From assembly GCA_002007465.1 (NCBI GenBank), contig LNAC01000101.1, positions 3,225,363 to 3,289,362 of the forward strand: 64,000 nucleotides of DNA, written 5' to 3'. The notes under the pieces were generated by a model. The model searched no databases, was not told the origin of the DNA, and was given only the letters and a program-made list of their open reading frames with translations. Of the stretch, positions 1-11,482 are shown one piece after another (position 1 is the first letter of the stretch; each line of letters starts with the position of its first letter). The position numbers and the translations under genes are program-made. The DNA is from Ailurus styani. Lineage: Eukaryota > Chordata > Mammalia > Carnivora > Ailuridae.

Positions 1-56
1 CCCCTCGGGGATGGGAGCCGGGCGCCCCTGCGCCGCCCCGCGCCCGGGGCCCGGAC

Positions 57-342
57 CTGCAGCACGGCGGGCAGAGGCCTCTGCGGCAGGAGCTTCATCT
101 TCTCCCCCAGACTCCGGAGGCCCTTCTTCTGCTTGCAGATCTTCCGGCACTCCGGGCAGCAGGGCGGCTCGCAGCCGGGGACGCGGTGTGTGCTGAAGCA
201 GCGCGAGCAGAAGTCGTGGCCGCAGTCCAGCGAGATGGGTTCCCGCAGCCTCTCCAGGCAGATGGAGCAGGCGGGAAGCTCCCGGGGCGCCGCGGGCCGG
301 GACCCCAGGCCCAGCTCCAACTTGGGGAAGGGCGTGTGCGAC
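57..342 (-). CDS. RNF112: RNF112 coding exon 3 (RING finger)
   Basis: 286-nt exon with acceptor CCCCCCAG before 342 and donor GT at 56-55. It carries the whole C3HC4 RING and ends at the codon for Gln127. The rest of the gene lies left of the window. Confidence 0.93.
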
Positions 343-1365
343 CTGGGGGGGGCGGGGGCGGGACAGCAGGCTGTTGGGAGCAGCCTGGGGGGCTGCAGGG
401 AGCACCAGCTGGGAGTTTGGGGGCGCAGGGTGCTCCGGAGAGGCCACGCTCTGCCCGCTCGTCACTGACTTGCACCCCAGAGCCGGGGACCCCGCAGTGG
501 GGCAGCAGAGACGTGGGGACAGTGCTCCCGGCAGGGAGGAGCTTGGATGGAGTCCCAGCCCTGCCCCACCGCCACGCGTGCAGCCACGCGAGCTCCTGCA
601 CGGCCGGATCTGGGCCCCGGGTTCCTAACCCGAGGAAAGGTTAGCAGCCCCTGCCTCGTGGGGCTGTTAGGGCGTTTGGTGCTGGGCACAAAAGCTCCCC
701 AAACCCCTCTCCCACAGCCTTCCGCTGCAAGGGCTCCCACTGGGAGTCACTGGCTTGGGCCGGACCCCCCAGGGGTGATACCTGCATATCGTGGGACCAT
801 CAGGAGAGGGTGGGAGCCTCCCCACGGTGGGGCAGATGGCTCTGGTTCTCACAAGATTCCTTTCTCGCTCCGTCTCGGAGCTGGATTTGGTCTCCGAGCA
901 GTACCCACCGGATTCTCCCTGTCCCTCCCTCCATAGCCTGGCAGATCCAGCTTCGGACCCTCCCCTGGGACATTCCCTCGGGAGGCTGGTGACCACAGGG
1001 CCCGGGTTCCTGGAGCCACGAAGAGCGAGCAGGCCCTGGAGCAGTCCAGCCGGCAGGCCCTACCACTTACCAACTGTTGCGACTGCTTCCCATGAAGCTC
1101 CGTTTTCTCTCCTTGGAGACAAAATTGGGGGGTGGGGTGGGGGTGGAATAAAACGTTATCTAGAAGAGAATCCAGATTTCTGTCCTCCTGGGTCTCAGAG
1201 GCCTCCATCCCCCTTCCGCAGACCCATCCCTCGTCCCCAGGTGGCCCCTTCCCACCCCCACTCATCCTCCCCTCCCCCCCACCCGCCCGGATCTCAGGAC
1301 CCAAGACTTGCCTGTTTGCCGAGCCGGTGACAAAAGGAGATGATTGACAAGGCGGACCTCGGCAT
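57..1365 (-). CDS. RNF112: RNF112 (ZNF179), first three coding exons, partial
   Basis: RNF112 is a neural RING-finger protein with a dynamin/atlastin-like GTPase domain. Only the N-terminus lies here. Coding exons on the minus strand are 1365-1312, 1111-1071 and 342-57. They join in frame to 127 residues, starting MPRSALSIISFCHRLG, as the mammalian protein does. A C3HC4 RING follows at about residues 57-97 (C57, C60, C72, H74, C77, C80, C94, C97), containing the stretch LDCGHDFC. The GTPase domain and membrane segments lie beyond the left edge. The start is the only ATG that opens the conserved N-terminus. Exon junctions are phase 0 then phase 2 (a Trp codon split TG|G). The first intron has a GC donor instead of GT. 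Exon boundaries are my reading; identity is from the family's conserved sequence. Confidence 0.93.
1071..1111 (-). CDS. RNF112: RNF112 coding exon 2
   Basis: 41-nt exon coding ERKRSFMGSSRNSW (the last Trp codon split). Acceptor CTCCAAG lies just before 1111 and donor GTAAGT starts at 1070. It joins exon 3 in frame. Confidence 0.88.
1312..1365 (-). CDS. RNF112: RNF112 coding exon 1
   Basis: Eighteen codons from the ATG at 1365-1363, ending in ...GGC AAA CAG at 1312. The next bases on the minus strand are GCAAGT, a consensus GC-type donor. A GT two codons on would shift the frame away from the conserved protein. Confidence 0.88.
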
Positions 1366-2260
1366 GGGGGTGCTGGGAGTGGGGAGAGGTCTGCGAGTAG
1401 AGAGAGGAGGCCCGAGGCACAGACCCGGTGAGCGGCAGCAGGCTTTCCTCCTAGAGGGGCTGGCCGAGCCGGGGCAGGTGGAGGGTGGGTGGGTGGGGGA
1501 TGGTCTCCCCAGAGGAGCCGACCGGGACTCGTCAGAGCTGGAAAATAAATGTGACAGTCGGGAAAGAGGAGGCTGCCTCTGGACTCACCCCAGGGGGAGG
1601 AGACAGGACTGCGGGAACCGGGGCTCCGGAGGAGGGAGGGACGGAGCCAGGCCCAGAATCCCTGGCAGAGGCTGGGATGCAGGCGAGCGAGGTGGTGAGT
1701 CGCCATGGAGACGGAAGGGAAAGATAAGGACAGGGAGGGGGGAGGAGGGATGGCGAGAGAGAAGCCATATGGGTGCCTGGCAGAGATGGAGCCGTGGGCA
1801 GGCACTGCCCCTACTGGTCCAGCCAGGGTTCTTCTGGGGCCACTGAGCACGGTGTGCGAAAGGAGGGGTGTGGGAAACGGGGGATGGCACCGCTCGAGCT
1901 GACCTGGAGAGAGACAGGGAGCCTCCCTTCCTTCACCAGAGGATCATTTCTCCGAGCACCCGCTCTATGTGGGGCCCCAGGAAGCCAGCCTAGTGCACGT
2001 GGCCCCGAGCATCCGCCCCCGCCCAGGTCCGGCCCACTGGTGCCGAGTCCCAGCTGCAGCTTCCCCCAGCCCCCCGAGGTATTGACATTGGCTGTGTGTC
2101 CCCTGGTGTCTTCCCCTTCCCATGGCTTTCACCCTGCTTCGGGCTTGTGACTTTCACCCCTGGACCTTCCTACTGCCTCTTAACAGGGCCCCTCCCATCT
2201 GCTGCCCAGTGCACAGCCAGCGTCATCCTCCTGAGCCCTGCTGCTCCATGCTGCTCCAAC
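1366..2260. other. RNF112 upstream region, no further exon resolved
   Basis: GC-rich sequence upstream of the RNF112 start. A 5' untranslated exon and the promoter are expected here or further right, but no splice donor or core promoter element is clear enough to place them. Long open frames on both strands reflect high GC, not genes. Confidence 0.5.
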
Positions 2261-2261
2261 A

Positions 2262-2485
2262 CCCGCCATGGCTCCCTATAGCCCTCAGATCAAAATCCAA
2301 ACCAGCTGGCCTGCATCTGTGGGCCTGAAACTACCTCTCTGGGCTTTGCCCTCTCTCACACTTCTCTGCTTCTGCACCTTGTCTCCGTGTTCCCCCTGCC
2401 TGCAATAGGGGTTCCCCTTCTTTCCTCCTAAGAGACCCGTGCCTGCCCAGCTCAGATGCCATCTCCTCCAGGAGCCTCCCTGCCT
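2262..2485 (+). repeat. L2 (LINE2) 3' fragment
   Basis: Degenerate copy of the L2 3' region: 'tggctccctatagccctcagatcaaaatcc' type start, then cytosine-rich text ending in 'gatgccatctcctccaggagcctccctg'. Divergence fits an ancient mammalian copy. Confidence 0.65.
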
Positions 2486-3537
2486 CCCACTTCCCCAATG
2501 GCCGTGATCTTGCCATCAGGTGGCTCATGGCCAGGCACCTGACTGTGATCGGTTCTGAGCGGCTGCTCTAGGCTTGATTCCCAGGGACCCTGGGTGCTTC
2601 CCTTCACTCCTTTGAGCTCTGAGGGGTCACAGGCACGTACAGGAAGCCGCTTGCCCAGAGGAAGTTATTCTCAAGCCCTAGGTGCTGGGATGCAGAGGGG
2701 CAGCCGGATGGATTCACCTGGGGAAGTCCAGTAGAGACCTTTCCCAGCAGGCGAGGCTGGCGATTACTCACTGCTCACTCTGGTCTTTCACACTTGGAAA
2801 CGTGAAGGCACCGGTCACGTACCCAAGAAGCTGGCCCTGGTCACTCTGGCTTGCTGTGTGGATGATGGATTAGACAGACCAGGCTGGAGGTGGGCGGGGG
2901 GGGGGTGCAGCTACAAAGGCTAGGGTCCTCACCCAGGCCAGGCGCTGAGAGAGCCCCTTGCTGTGAGAGACCCTGGGAACCGGCCCCGCAGGACAGGCTG
3001 GGGAAACACATTGCATCCTCCGGCTGAGCGCCTCCTGCTCCTGGAGAAAGGCCCAGCCTCTGTCCCTTTGCTCTTAGAGGCCCTTGCTGGTATCTGGGGC
3101 TCTGAGGGGCACCCCTTGCCCCAGGAGCCCGGCTTTGGGCACGTGTGGATGGCCCCATTCTATCCACGAGGCTCTCTCTGTAGGCCTGTGAATGTTTCTA
3201 TGGTCTCCCAGGAGGGCCAAAACCTGATGGGAGCATGAGAATCTCCAAACCATAAGCAGAAAATGTCAAATCGAACGCAATACCTGCTGAGTTTGGCGCC
3301 TGCTACCCTCTGCATGAGGGAACTGGTAAGACCAGCTTGGCTTATCATCCGGGAAGTAAGATTCAAATCAGAAGTGCCACTGAGTCCAGAAATGTTTCCT
3401 GAGCACCTGCTAAGTGCTAAGCGCCGAGCCAGATTCGGGGATCGGCGTCACGTGTTCCTACACACTAGCAAGTAATTTGTTCTTACCAGATTCACCACTG
3501 TAAAGATTATACAAATCCTCTTTCAAAAATTCAGGGC

Positions 3538-3720
3538 GGGAGCACCTGGGTGGCTCCTTCGGTTAAGCCTTTGGCTCAGGTCATGATCTCAGGGTCCTGG
3601 GATCAAGTCCTGCATCGGGCTCCCTGCTCAGCGGGGAGCCTGCTTCTCTCTCTGCCTCTTTCCCTCCCCACTGCTCTCTCTCAAATAAATAAATGAAATC
3701 TTAAAAACAAACAAATAAAT
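3538..3720 (+). repeat. Can-SINE with 10-bp target duplication
   Basis: tRNA-like head (GCACCTGGGTGGCTCC), CT-rich body and AAATAAAT tail. Flanked by AATTCAGGGC at 3528-3537 and 3721-3730, so a complete retrotransposition event. Confidence 0.92.
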
Positions 3721-4259
3721 AATTCAGGGCAAAAAAAATGTCGATTCCATGTGGGCTTTGGGCAACACTTGTTGGGGCGTGTCTGCTCTGCTGTGGAGGG
3801 AGATTTCCCCAAGGTCAAGGTTACTCAGGGTTGCAGGTAAGCCCCGCCCAGGAGGGGAGACTAGGAGGTGGCCCAGTGCCCCTGAGCAGGGACCACAGTG
3901 TCTGGAAAGGAAAGGAGGAAACGCTGCTCTGTCTCTCCTCTTGGTTTCTAGCAAGTGAGGATACCATGTGGGTCCCCCACAGGTCCCCAGCCCACCCCGG
4001 GGACCCCAAGGGTCAGCATAGGTCCCACTGAGCCAGGCCTGGCCCTACAAGGGAGACAGGCCTCCGGGGTGCTCCTGGGAGCTGAGTGGTGACTTCAGAG
4101 AAAGCAGAGCCCACAGGAAGGAGCTGGGGCCAGAGGGTGGTCCTGGGTTTCAGGAGCCTGCGCTGTGGAGAGGTGGTGAGTTTGTTCATTCATTCACAAA
4201 CATGGTGGCTCCTCCCACTCTGCGGAGGACCGTCCACACTGTCCCTTGTCTGTATAGAC

Positions 4260-4410
4260 CGCCCCCCCGCACGCACACATGTGTGTCATACGCTTGCTTC
4301 TGAACACACTCACACACACAGTCTCATGCGTCCCAAGGCCCTCCTACTTGTGCGCACTCGCACATAAGCTCACACTGACTCCCATGCGCACACACACAAG
4401 ACACACGCTC
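4260..4410. repeat. Degenerate CA-rich simple repeat
   Basis: Loose CACA/CACG-rich stretch with short pure (CA) runs; an eroded microsatellite. Confidence 0.6.
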
Positions 4411-4479
4411 CTACCCGCAGGCATTGTCCCATACACCCTATGTGCATGAAATTACTCTGCGTGACACAACCTATGAGGG

Positions 4480-4625
4480 AGGCTGTACATTACTCCCATT
4501 TTGCAGAGGAAGAAACACGCCATAGAGGTTCAGTCACTTGTCCAAGGTCACACAGCCATTCATGGCAGAGGTGGAATCCAAACCCAGACAGTCAGGCTCC
4601 TGCACCCATGTCCTTAACCACTGTA
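4480..4625 (-). repeat. MIR-type SINE, antisense
   Basis: Contains the antisense MIR core: 'cccattttgcagaggaag', then 'gtccaaggtcacacagcc' and a 'ccttaaccact' end. Ancient mammalian SINE. Confidence 0.8.
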
Positions 4626-4761
4626 TTCTATGGTTTCCTGGATGGCAGAAATCATGTCTGGTATCATCAGCCTAGAAAGCAGTTTGTGGTCTTGCTGCAT
4701 CCCAGTACGCAGTCACTGACTTCCAAGAAGGAAAGAACCATTGGCCCAGGCCTGGTCTAGA

Positions 4762-4910
4762 TGGAGATTGGAATTAGGAATCAGGCAACTTCATTGTGGA
4801 TGGTTCTGACCCCAGCTTGCTGTGTGACTTTGGGCAAGTCACAGATCTTCTCTGGGCCTCAGTTTCCTGATGTGTAAGTGGAAGGGGGATCAATGAGACC
4901 AGACGGCCCT
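4762..4910 (+). repeat. MIR-type SINE, sense
   Basis: Carries the sense MIR core 'gtgactttgggcaagtcac' and 'ggcctcagtttcctgatgtg'. It lies next to an antisense MIR at 4480-4625. Confidence 0.8.
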
Positions 4911-5655
4911 TGTGCTGGAGAATCCTGCTCCTCTCTTGCCTCCCTGGCTTGGAGCTTCTGGGGGGCACGGGGCAGGCCGGCACTCACCAGGACACCTGGC
5001 ATAGTAGACACAGGTGAGCACTAGGTCCCTCCCCGTCCAGCCTCACCACCTGGACAACTCTCCCTCCCCTCTGCTCCTAGGAACCATTTGGATGCCCCCA
5101 GCACTGCCAGCAAGGTGCAGGACATGGTGGGGGGGTCATCACACCCTCCCTCCCTGTCGCTGCGAGCCTGCCCTCCTCATCCCCTGGCCTCCACCCAGCT
5201 GCCCAACAGCACTTCCTGCTGGGTGACTCGCTGGGAGAAAGTGAAGGAAACAAGCCCACATCCGGGGCTGTGGGGACATCCTTCCACCCATCTCCACCCT
5301 GAACCCAGGCCCGCTGCTCTCCACTTCCCAGCCCCCTGTCCTTTCCACCCGCCCCCCAGCCTGAGCCTTAGCTTCCCTCACCAGCGCCACATCCCTGTCC
5401 ATGTTACCTTTCCCTGAAGGCAAACAGCTCTCTCTGGCTGTAGCCAAGACAAGACTCTCACTCCTTGTCTTCCGTTTCTCCCACAGCTTTTTCCTCCTCC
5501 TCAGTCTCTCCAGCAGACTCATGTGCCACTCCTGCACTAGGAAGTCTGTGAAGGTCTCTACTGCAGGTAGAGCCCAGAGACCCTGATCATTGAACACAAT
5601 GTACTATGTGTACAGACCCCACCCAATGTGTCCCAGAGGCCTGCCAAGTGAGTGA

Positions 5656-6425
5656 GGAGTCCATTCACCCACTCATCCATGTATCCTTCCACCCACCCAT
5701 CCACCCATCCACCCGTCCATCCACCCATCCACCCATCCACCCGTCCATCCACCCATCCACCCATCCACCCATCCATCCACTCATCCACCCACCCATCCAC
5801 CCGTCCACCCATCCATCCATCCATCCACCCATCCACCCATCTATCCACTCATCCATCCACCCATCCACCGGTCCACCTGTCCATCCACCCATCCACCCGT
5901 CCATCCATCCATCCACCCGTCCACCCATCCATCCTCCCATCCACCCGTCCACCCACCCATCCACCCATCCATCCATCCATCCACTCATCCATCCATCCAC
6001 CCATCCACACATCCATCCACCCATCCACCCATCCATCCATCCATCCATACATACATACATACATACATACATACATACATACACGCATCCACCCATCCAC
6101 TCATCCATCCATCCATCCACCCATCCACCCATCCATCCACCCATCCACCCATCCATCCACCTGTCCACCCGTCCATCCATCCGTCCACTCGTCCATCCTC
6201 CCATCCACCCGTCCACCCACCCATCCACCCGTCCACCCATCCACCCATCCATCCATACATACATACATACATACATACATCCATCCATCCATCCATACAT
6301 ACATACATACATACATCCACGCATCCACCCATCCACTCATCCATCCATCCATCCATTCATCCATCTATCCATCCACCCATGCATCCATTCATCCATCCCT
6401 CCATCCATTCTCCATTCCTCCAACC
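5656..6425. repeat. Large CCAT/CCAC tetranucleotide array with CATA blocks
   Basis: About 770 bp of (CCAT)n interrupted by CCAC and CCGT variants, with pure (CATA)n blocks near 6046-6081, 6253-6280 and 6294-6317. Degenerate copies continue to about 6800. Because the unit is 4 bp, every frame lacks stops for long stretches, giving repetitive HPSTHP and MDGW translations on the two strands. These are not genes. Confidence 0.95.
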
Positions 6426-6785
6426 ACCCATTATGCATGCACTGATTATCTACCCATTCATTATCCACTTATTTATTACCCACCTACCCAGTCAACTACC
6501 CACTCATGCATTGTCCATCATTAATTCCTTCATGTAGGCACAATTCATTTCCTGTATTCTTTTATCCATCCATTCCCCAGATACTCATCCATACACCTTC
6601 CCAAGTATGGGCATAGGCATGATTTCCTTCATCTATTTACCCACTCACCCATCCACTCCTGCACTTACCTGCCCCTCCCTCCATCCATCCCCCAACCACC
6701 CACCTGCCCCTACCCACCCATCCATCTGTCCTTTCAGTCATCACTCAGCCTTGTGTCTGTCCATCCAATCACCCACTCTTATACC

Positions 6786-7180
6786 TATCCATCCATATTG
6801 CAAAAATATAGTGAGCACTCTATGCCAGGCATTATGCTGGGCCTGGGAGTATACTGAGGAACCTTCGCGTGCTTCCAGTCCGGTGGGTGCAGCAGAAAAA
6901 TCATTAGACAAGTCCTGGGTGATAATCTCTCTGACGAGGGGGAGTGAGGGCTGAGGCAGGAGGACCACACAAACATCTCACGCAGATCGGGACATCTGGG
7001 AAGGCGCATCTTCCACAAGGCAACGCCCAAGCTAAGCCCGAAGGAGGAACACAAGTTGGCCAGCAAGGCTGTGGGCATGGGATGACCACATTTTCTGGCA
7101 GGGACACCAGCACGTGCAAAGACCCCGAGGTGTCAGAAAAAGAGGCTCACTTCTGGAGCCTGTGAAGCAATAGGGGAACA
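6786..7180 (+). repeat. Ancient interspersed repeat, family unresolved
   Basis: Starts with 'gagcactctatgccaggcattatgctggg' type text and has downstream blocks that recur in similar form near 29210-29560, 47130-47560 and 57440-57740. A shared old mammalian repeat is the likely cause. I cannot name the family with confidence. Confidence 0.45.
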
Positions 7181-8770
7181 AGGGGAACAGGGGCCAAGAC
7201 ACCCAGGGGCGAGTAACCCTCCCAGCCTTTGGCATCATCCCCCATGCCGGCCCCACAGGGCTCTCTTGAGGGGCTCAAGGAACCCACTCTCCTGTCGAAC
7301 CAAGAGCCCCGGGAGCTGTCGGGTACAGTGAGTCTGGCGGGGCTGCGGGAGGCCCAGCCGTCCTGGCCCTCGAGGTGCGGCCGAATGCGCTCCCCGTGCC
7401 TGAGGGTCCCAGCGGCCGCCCTCACTCTCACCCTGGCCCTCTCCAAGGTGCCTCCATGTCAGGCCCCTTTGCGTGAGCACCAGAGACCCGGCCCATGCAG
7501 CCGGGCCCAGGGGGCAGGCCTCCTTCAGCAGAAGGACAGCAGTGGGACCAGACCCAGACCAGAGACAGCAGAGCGGGAAGGAGGTGCCGGCTCCCCCAGC
7601 ACCTGCCACACGTGGCCGGCGTCTTTTAGCTTTGAATAAAGATCAAGATGAGGCCAAGGCCCTGCCTAGGACACCTTCGCCATTCTCACCCAGGTCCAGG
7701 TTGGCTCCGACTTCCTGCGGGGAACTTTCCCCATCCCCCCTTCTCCTCCCTTTTGCTTCTCAAAGGTAGAAAAGGCCTCCTATGTGTCAAACAAGCGTGG
7801 GGCTGGATGCAGGGGCTCCACGTAACAAATGGGGTCCCTGCCCCCCAAGGAGCTCAAACCAGGAGACAGGCAGCTGCGCCTCTGCCGGGCCGGGGCTGGT
7901 ACAGAAGCCCCGGGAACTGTGGGCCCTGCAGAAGCCCCTCTCCCAGACTCGGAAGCCACTGAGGCTCACTGCTGCTGGATGAGGGGGAGGGACCCCATGA
8001 AAGACAGTGGGGAGGGAGGGGATTTCAGGCCCCGCACAAAGGCCAGTCTGGGTGTGGCACAGCATGGGGGCCCAGAGTGTCGTGAGCAGAGCACAGATTG
8101 CGGAGGGCCACGGACACGCCCCGCCTGCATGACAGTGGGAACCAGAAATGATTTGCAGCAGGTGGCATGTGATCAGATCTGTGTCCCCAAACCGTCACTC
8201 TGCCTACTCTGTCTCTCAGAGGAGACGGCTTACGGTTCTGGCTAGCCACGGCTCTTAACGGCCTTTGAGGATTTAACTCGTCCTCCAGCCCGTCCCCTAG
8301 CGACAGAGCTCAAGCACAGATCACGAACGTTCTGCTGTCATGTGCGGTGCTGGGATGAAGGTCCCCATCCAGACAGCACTTCCCACCTGGATCATCTGAC
8401 CTCGGGACGTCCTGACCATCATAGCGCCACGTCACACGTTTTGATCTTTGCCAAGTGCAGCTACACGTGTTGAAGGATGCTTCTCTCGGTCTGCGCCGCA
8501 TTCCTAGTTTGCACCCGGGTTTTGAGGTTATCCATCTGCCTTGTCGACACACAGAGTTGGGGTTTTTTTTTTCTTTTTTCTTTTCTTTTTTTTTTGCCTT
8601 TTTAAGGGGAAGATTTAAAGCCTCCTAAATATCCAGTTATAAATAGACAGTTGATGATTATGTAACTAAACATAACCCAGGGTTACTTAGGCGAAGCTGC
8701 TGTGGATTGCTGGGCACCCAGAGGCCTGTCCCTTGGACTGAGTCCATTCCTGATTAGCATCCAAGCTCTT
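7181..8770. other. Intergenic, no gene seen
   Basis: Unique-looking moderately GC-rich sequence without splice-bounded coding potential. It includes a T-rich pyrimidine tract at about 8562-8597. Confidence 0.5.
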
Positions 8771-8772
8771 AC

Positions 8773-9035
8773 TGGGGCACCGGGGGTGGGGGCTCAGTTG
8801 GTGGAGCATCTGACTCCTGATTTCGGCTCAGGTCACGATCTCAGGGTTGTGAGATTGAGCCCCACGTCCGGGTTCTGTGCGGGGCATGAAGCCTACTTGA
8901 GATTCTCTCTCTCCCTCTCAGCCCCTCATGCACATACACGCAAACTCCACACTTGTACTTTCTCTCTCCCCCATCCCCAAAAAAAAGAAAGAAAGAAAGA
9001 GAGAAAAAGAAAAGAAAAAATAAAAAGAAATAAAA
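8773..9035 (+). repeat. Can-SINE, older type, GAAA-rich tail
   Basis: tRNA-like head with GGCTCAGTTGGTGGAGCATCTGACTCCTGA and 'ggctcaggtcacgatctcagggt'. The tail has become a GAAAG/AAAAG purine repeat (8983-9035). Confidence 0.85.
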
Positions 9036-9046
9036 AGAATCCAAGT

Positions 9047-9240
9047 GGGGGTGCCTGGGTAGTCCAATTGATTAAGCATCTGCCTTCAGCTCAGGTCATG
9101 ATCGCAGGGTCCTGGGATCGAGCCCCGCATGGGGTTCCCTGCTCAGTGGGGAGTTTGCTTCTCCCTCTCCCTCTGCCCCTCATCCCCACTTGTGATCTCT
9201 CTCTCAAATAAATAAATAAAAATATTTTTAAAAAATAAAA
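9047..9240 (+). repeat. Can-SINE
   Basis: Head 'gggtgcctgggtagtccaattgattaagca', body 'gggtcctgggatcgagccccgcat', tail AAATAAATAAATAAAAA. It follows the previous SINE directly, with related 'atccaag' flanks at about 9040, 8759 and 9245. Confidence 0.9.
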
Positions 9241-9709
9241 AAGGCTCCAAGCTGCTGCTGATTTTCTCATATGAGAGATTGGGGTATGTGGCACCTGTCG
9301 GATGCCAACCACGGACCCTCGCCTGCAGTGGACAGAGCCCGGCCCCAGGGGCTCCCCCTGGCCGCCCACCGGCACAGCCCGCAGCAACACCTGAGGCCCC
9401 TACTGTGTGGGCAGTGGGCAGGGAAGGACCCACAAGGAGCACCACTTCCCGTGGACCTCAGGAGAAGACCAGGTGAGAAGGGACAGGGGCGCTGCAGGCA
9501 GAGGGAGGACACCCACGAAGATCGGGAGGCCCTTGCCACTTGCTGTTTGGACAGGTTTCTGGCATATGAATAAATGACGTCATCTCAATACAAGGTAATG
9601 GAAGCTGAGGCATATTTTGAAAATTTACAAGGGATGCCTTGAAAAACAACGAAGTCATTCAGTCTAAATGGGAGGCCCCAGTAACGGGCCTATGATAGGT
9701 CCTATATGA

Positions 9710-10275
9710 ATCAGATGGGGCTGGCGTAACAAGGGCCACAGAAAGGTAGCGGGGATTAAACAACGGAAGTTAATTGTCTGACAACTCTGCAGGCTAGAAG
9801 TCCAAGGTCAAGGTTTCTTCTGAAGCCTCTCCCCTTGACCCATAGATGTCCGCCTTCTCCTTGGGTCCTCATGTGGCTGCACCCATGAGTGTCTGTGTCC
9901 CAATCTCCTCTTTGTGTAAGGACACCAGCCACTGGATTAGGGCTCACCCCAATGACTTCATTTTACCTAAATTACCCATTTAAAGGCTCTATCTCGGGGG
10001 CACCTGACTGGCTCAGTTGGAGGAGTGTATAACTCTTGGTTACAGGGTCGTGAGTTCGAGCCCCGTGTTGGGTGTAGACATTCCCTAAGTAAATAAACTT
10101 TAAAAATATATAAATAAAAAGGTCTATTACAGTTCAAAAATAGACTGAAAATTATTTTCAAAAAACCATAAAAATAAAAAAGTCTCCACGTCCAAATAGA
10201 GTCACATTCTGAGACACTGGGGGTTAAGTCTTTGACCTATGAATTTTGAGGGAACACGATTCAATTCGAAAAGGG
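9710..10275 (-). repeat. MLT1-type MaLR LTR, antisense, split by a SINE
   Basis: Antisense MLT1 text is recognisable: 'ttaaacaacggaagttaattgtctgacaactctgcaggct', 'agtccaaggtcaaggt', 'cttctccttgggtcctcatgtggctg', then after the SINE 'gagtcacattctgagacactgggggtta' and 'gaattttgagggaacac'. Old endogenous LTR; no coding capacity. Confidence 0.7.
9998..10165 (+). repeat. Can-SINE with short tail, inside the MLT1 copy
   Basis: tRNA-like head with A box and a good B-box-like GAGTTCGAGCCCC, almost no CT body, then 'agtaaataaac' and an A/T tail. Short head-only subtype. Confidence 0.8.
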
Positions 10276-10547
10276 GCCCCAAGTGGATAACAAACACGTG
10301 AAGGTGGAGAGGGTGAGGAAAGAAGCTTGGAGGGGCTGGCAGGAACTAGAAAGGCCCTGGCTGTCAGGCTAAGGAAACTAGACTCTGTACCCTAAAAATA
10401 AAACTGGGAACCAGAAGAGTGGAGTTTTCAGTAGAGCATTTGGAGGCTGGTTCTGGCAGTTGGCGTGGAAGATCAGAAGGGGAGAGAAGCTGGGGGGGGG
10501 GCAGGCTGTGGGGGTGGGGAGAAGGGGCAGGAGGCGCCCGGAGACTT

Positions 10548-10665
10548 GTTAACCCTCACAACACCCTGACATGAGAATTGACCCTTCCCCCATTGTACAG
10601 ATGAGGAAACTGAGGCTCGGAGGGGTTAAATGACTTCCTCAGGCTTCACATCTGTTCCTTCACTG
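10548..10665 (-). repeat. MIR-type SINE, antisense
   Basis: Core 'gtacagatgaggaaactgaggctcgg' in antisense orientation. Confidence 0.8.
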
Positions 10666-11283
10666 AAGCTTCAAGCAGCTGAAACAGTCAGGCCTGGGCT
10701 GGCCCAGCAGACATCTCCTGAGTGTGAGGAAAGAGTAGAGAAGCCAAAATTAAAATATTAGCAGATAGGAAGGTGTGCTGCAGGGTCAAGCAGGGAGTGG
10801 GAGACCGCAGGAGAGGAAGAAGAAGGTGATAGTGGTGATTGCTGGGGTTTCTGGAAGGCCCCCAAGCACCTTTCTGGAGGTTCACGCCGGCTGGCAGGAG
10901 TCCTGGGCTGCTGGCAGCCGACCTACCCTCATGCATCATCATGCCACCAAATCAGATCCTAGACTTGGCTCCAGAAACCTCCGCTCTCCTGCACACCCCC
11001 CCCCTTCCGACTCCCATGCCGCCTACCCGGGTCTGGAGTATCCAGGCCGTCAGCCAAGGAGCTGAGAGTCGTAGCCAGCTGGCCCCTGAGAAGCAAACTT
11101 CCCATCACAGACTCTGCCCAGCTGGACCCATGTCCCCTAGCGCCTTGCAGCTGGACGTAGGCAGCCAGCCAGACCCAACAGAGCCGGGGGCCGGCGGCGG
11201 TCCAGACCTCTGCGTATAGACCGCCCTGGCCAGCTGGCCTAACCCTTCCTTCAGCTGGACCAGACCAGCAAGGTTGCAGGGGA

Positions 11284-11482
11284 CACTGGGTAGCACCCAG
11301 GCTTCGGCATCAAACAGGCCTCAGTTCAAATACTGGTTCCACCCAGCTCCCTGGGCCAAGTCACTCCCCTTACTCAGGCTCAGTTTCCCGGCAGGAAAAC
11401 TGAAGATACTAATTGCTCCTCTGCAGGGTTTTTGCAGAGGGCCTAACGTGCATTTGGTGCTCGATAAATGCTAGCTGTTAAC
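11284..11482 (+). repeat. MIR-type SINE, sense, near full length
   Basis: Reads 'caggcctcagttcaaatactggttcca', 'gggccaagtcactcc', 'ctcagtttcccggcagg', 'tgctcgataaatgctagctgtta'. Nearly the whole MIR consensus is present. Confidence 0.85.

Noticed and set aside
95..601. 168-residue minus-strand open frame over the RNF112 exon
   Set aside because: It is a shifted reading of the RING exon and flanking introns; the real frame gives the conserved C3HC4 RING.
849..1850. 333-residue minus-strand open frame near the RNF112 start
   Set aside because: GC-rich intron and upstream DNA; it does not keep the conserved RNF112 frame and crosses clear splice sites.
5656..6425. CRISPR-like regular repeats
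   Set aside because: Unit is 4 bp without spacers, in a mammalian genome; it is a microsatellite.
5606..6524. Open frames of 220-290 residues on both strands, repetitive proteins
   Set aside because: Product of a tetranucleotide array that lacks stops in all frames.
9998..10080. tRNA gene (A and B boxes visible)
   Set aside because: It is the tRNA-derived head of a Can-SINE with an A/T tail; the cloverleaf is degenerate. The same applies at 25795 and 28060.
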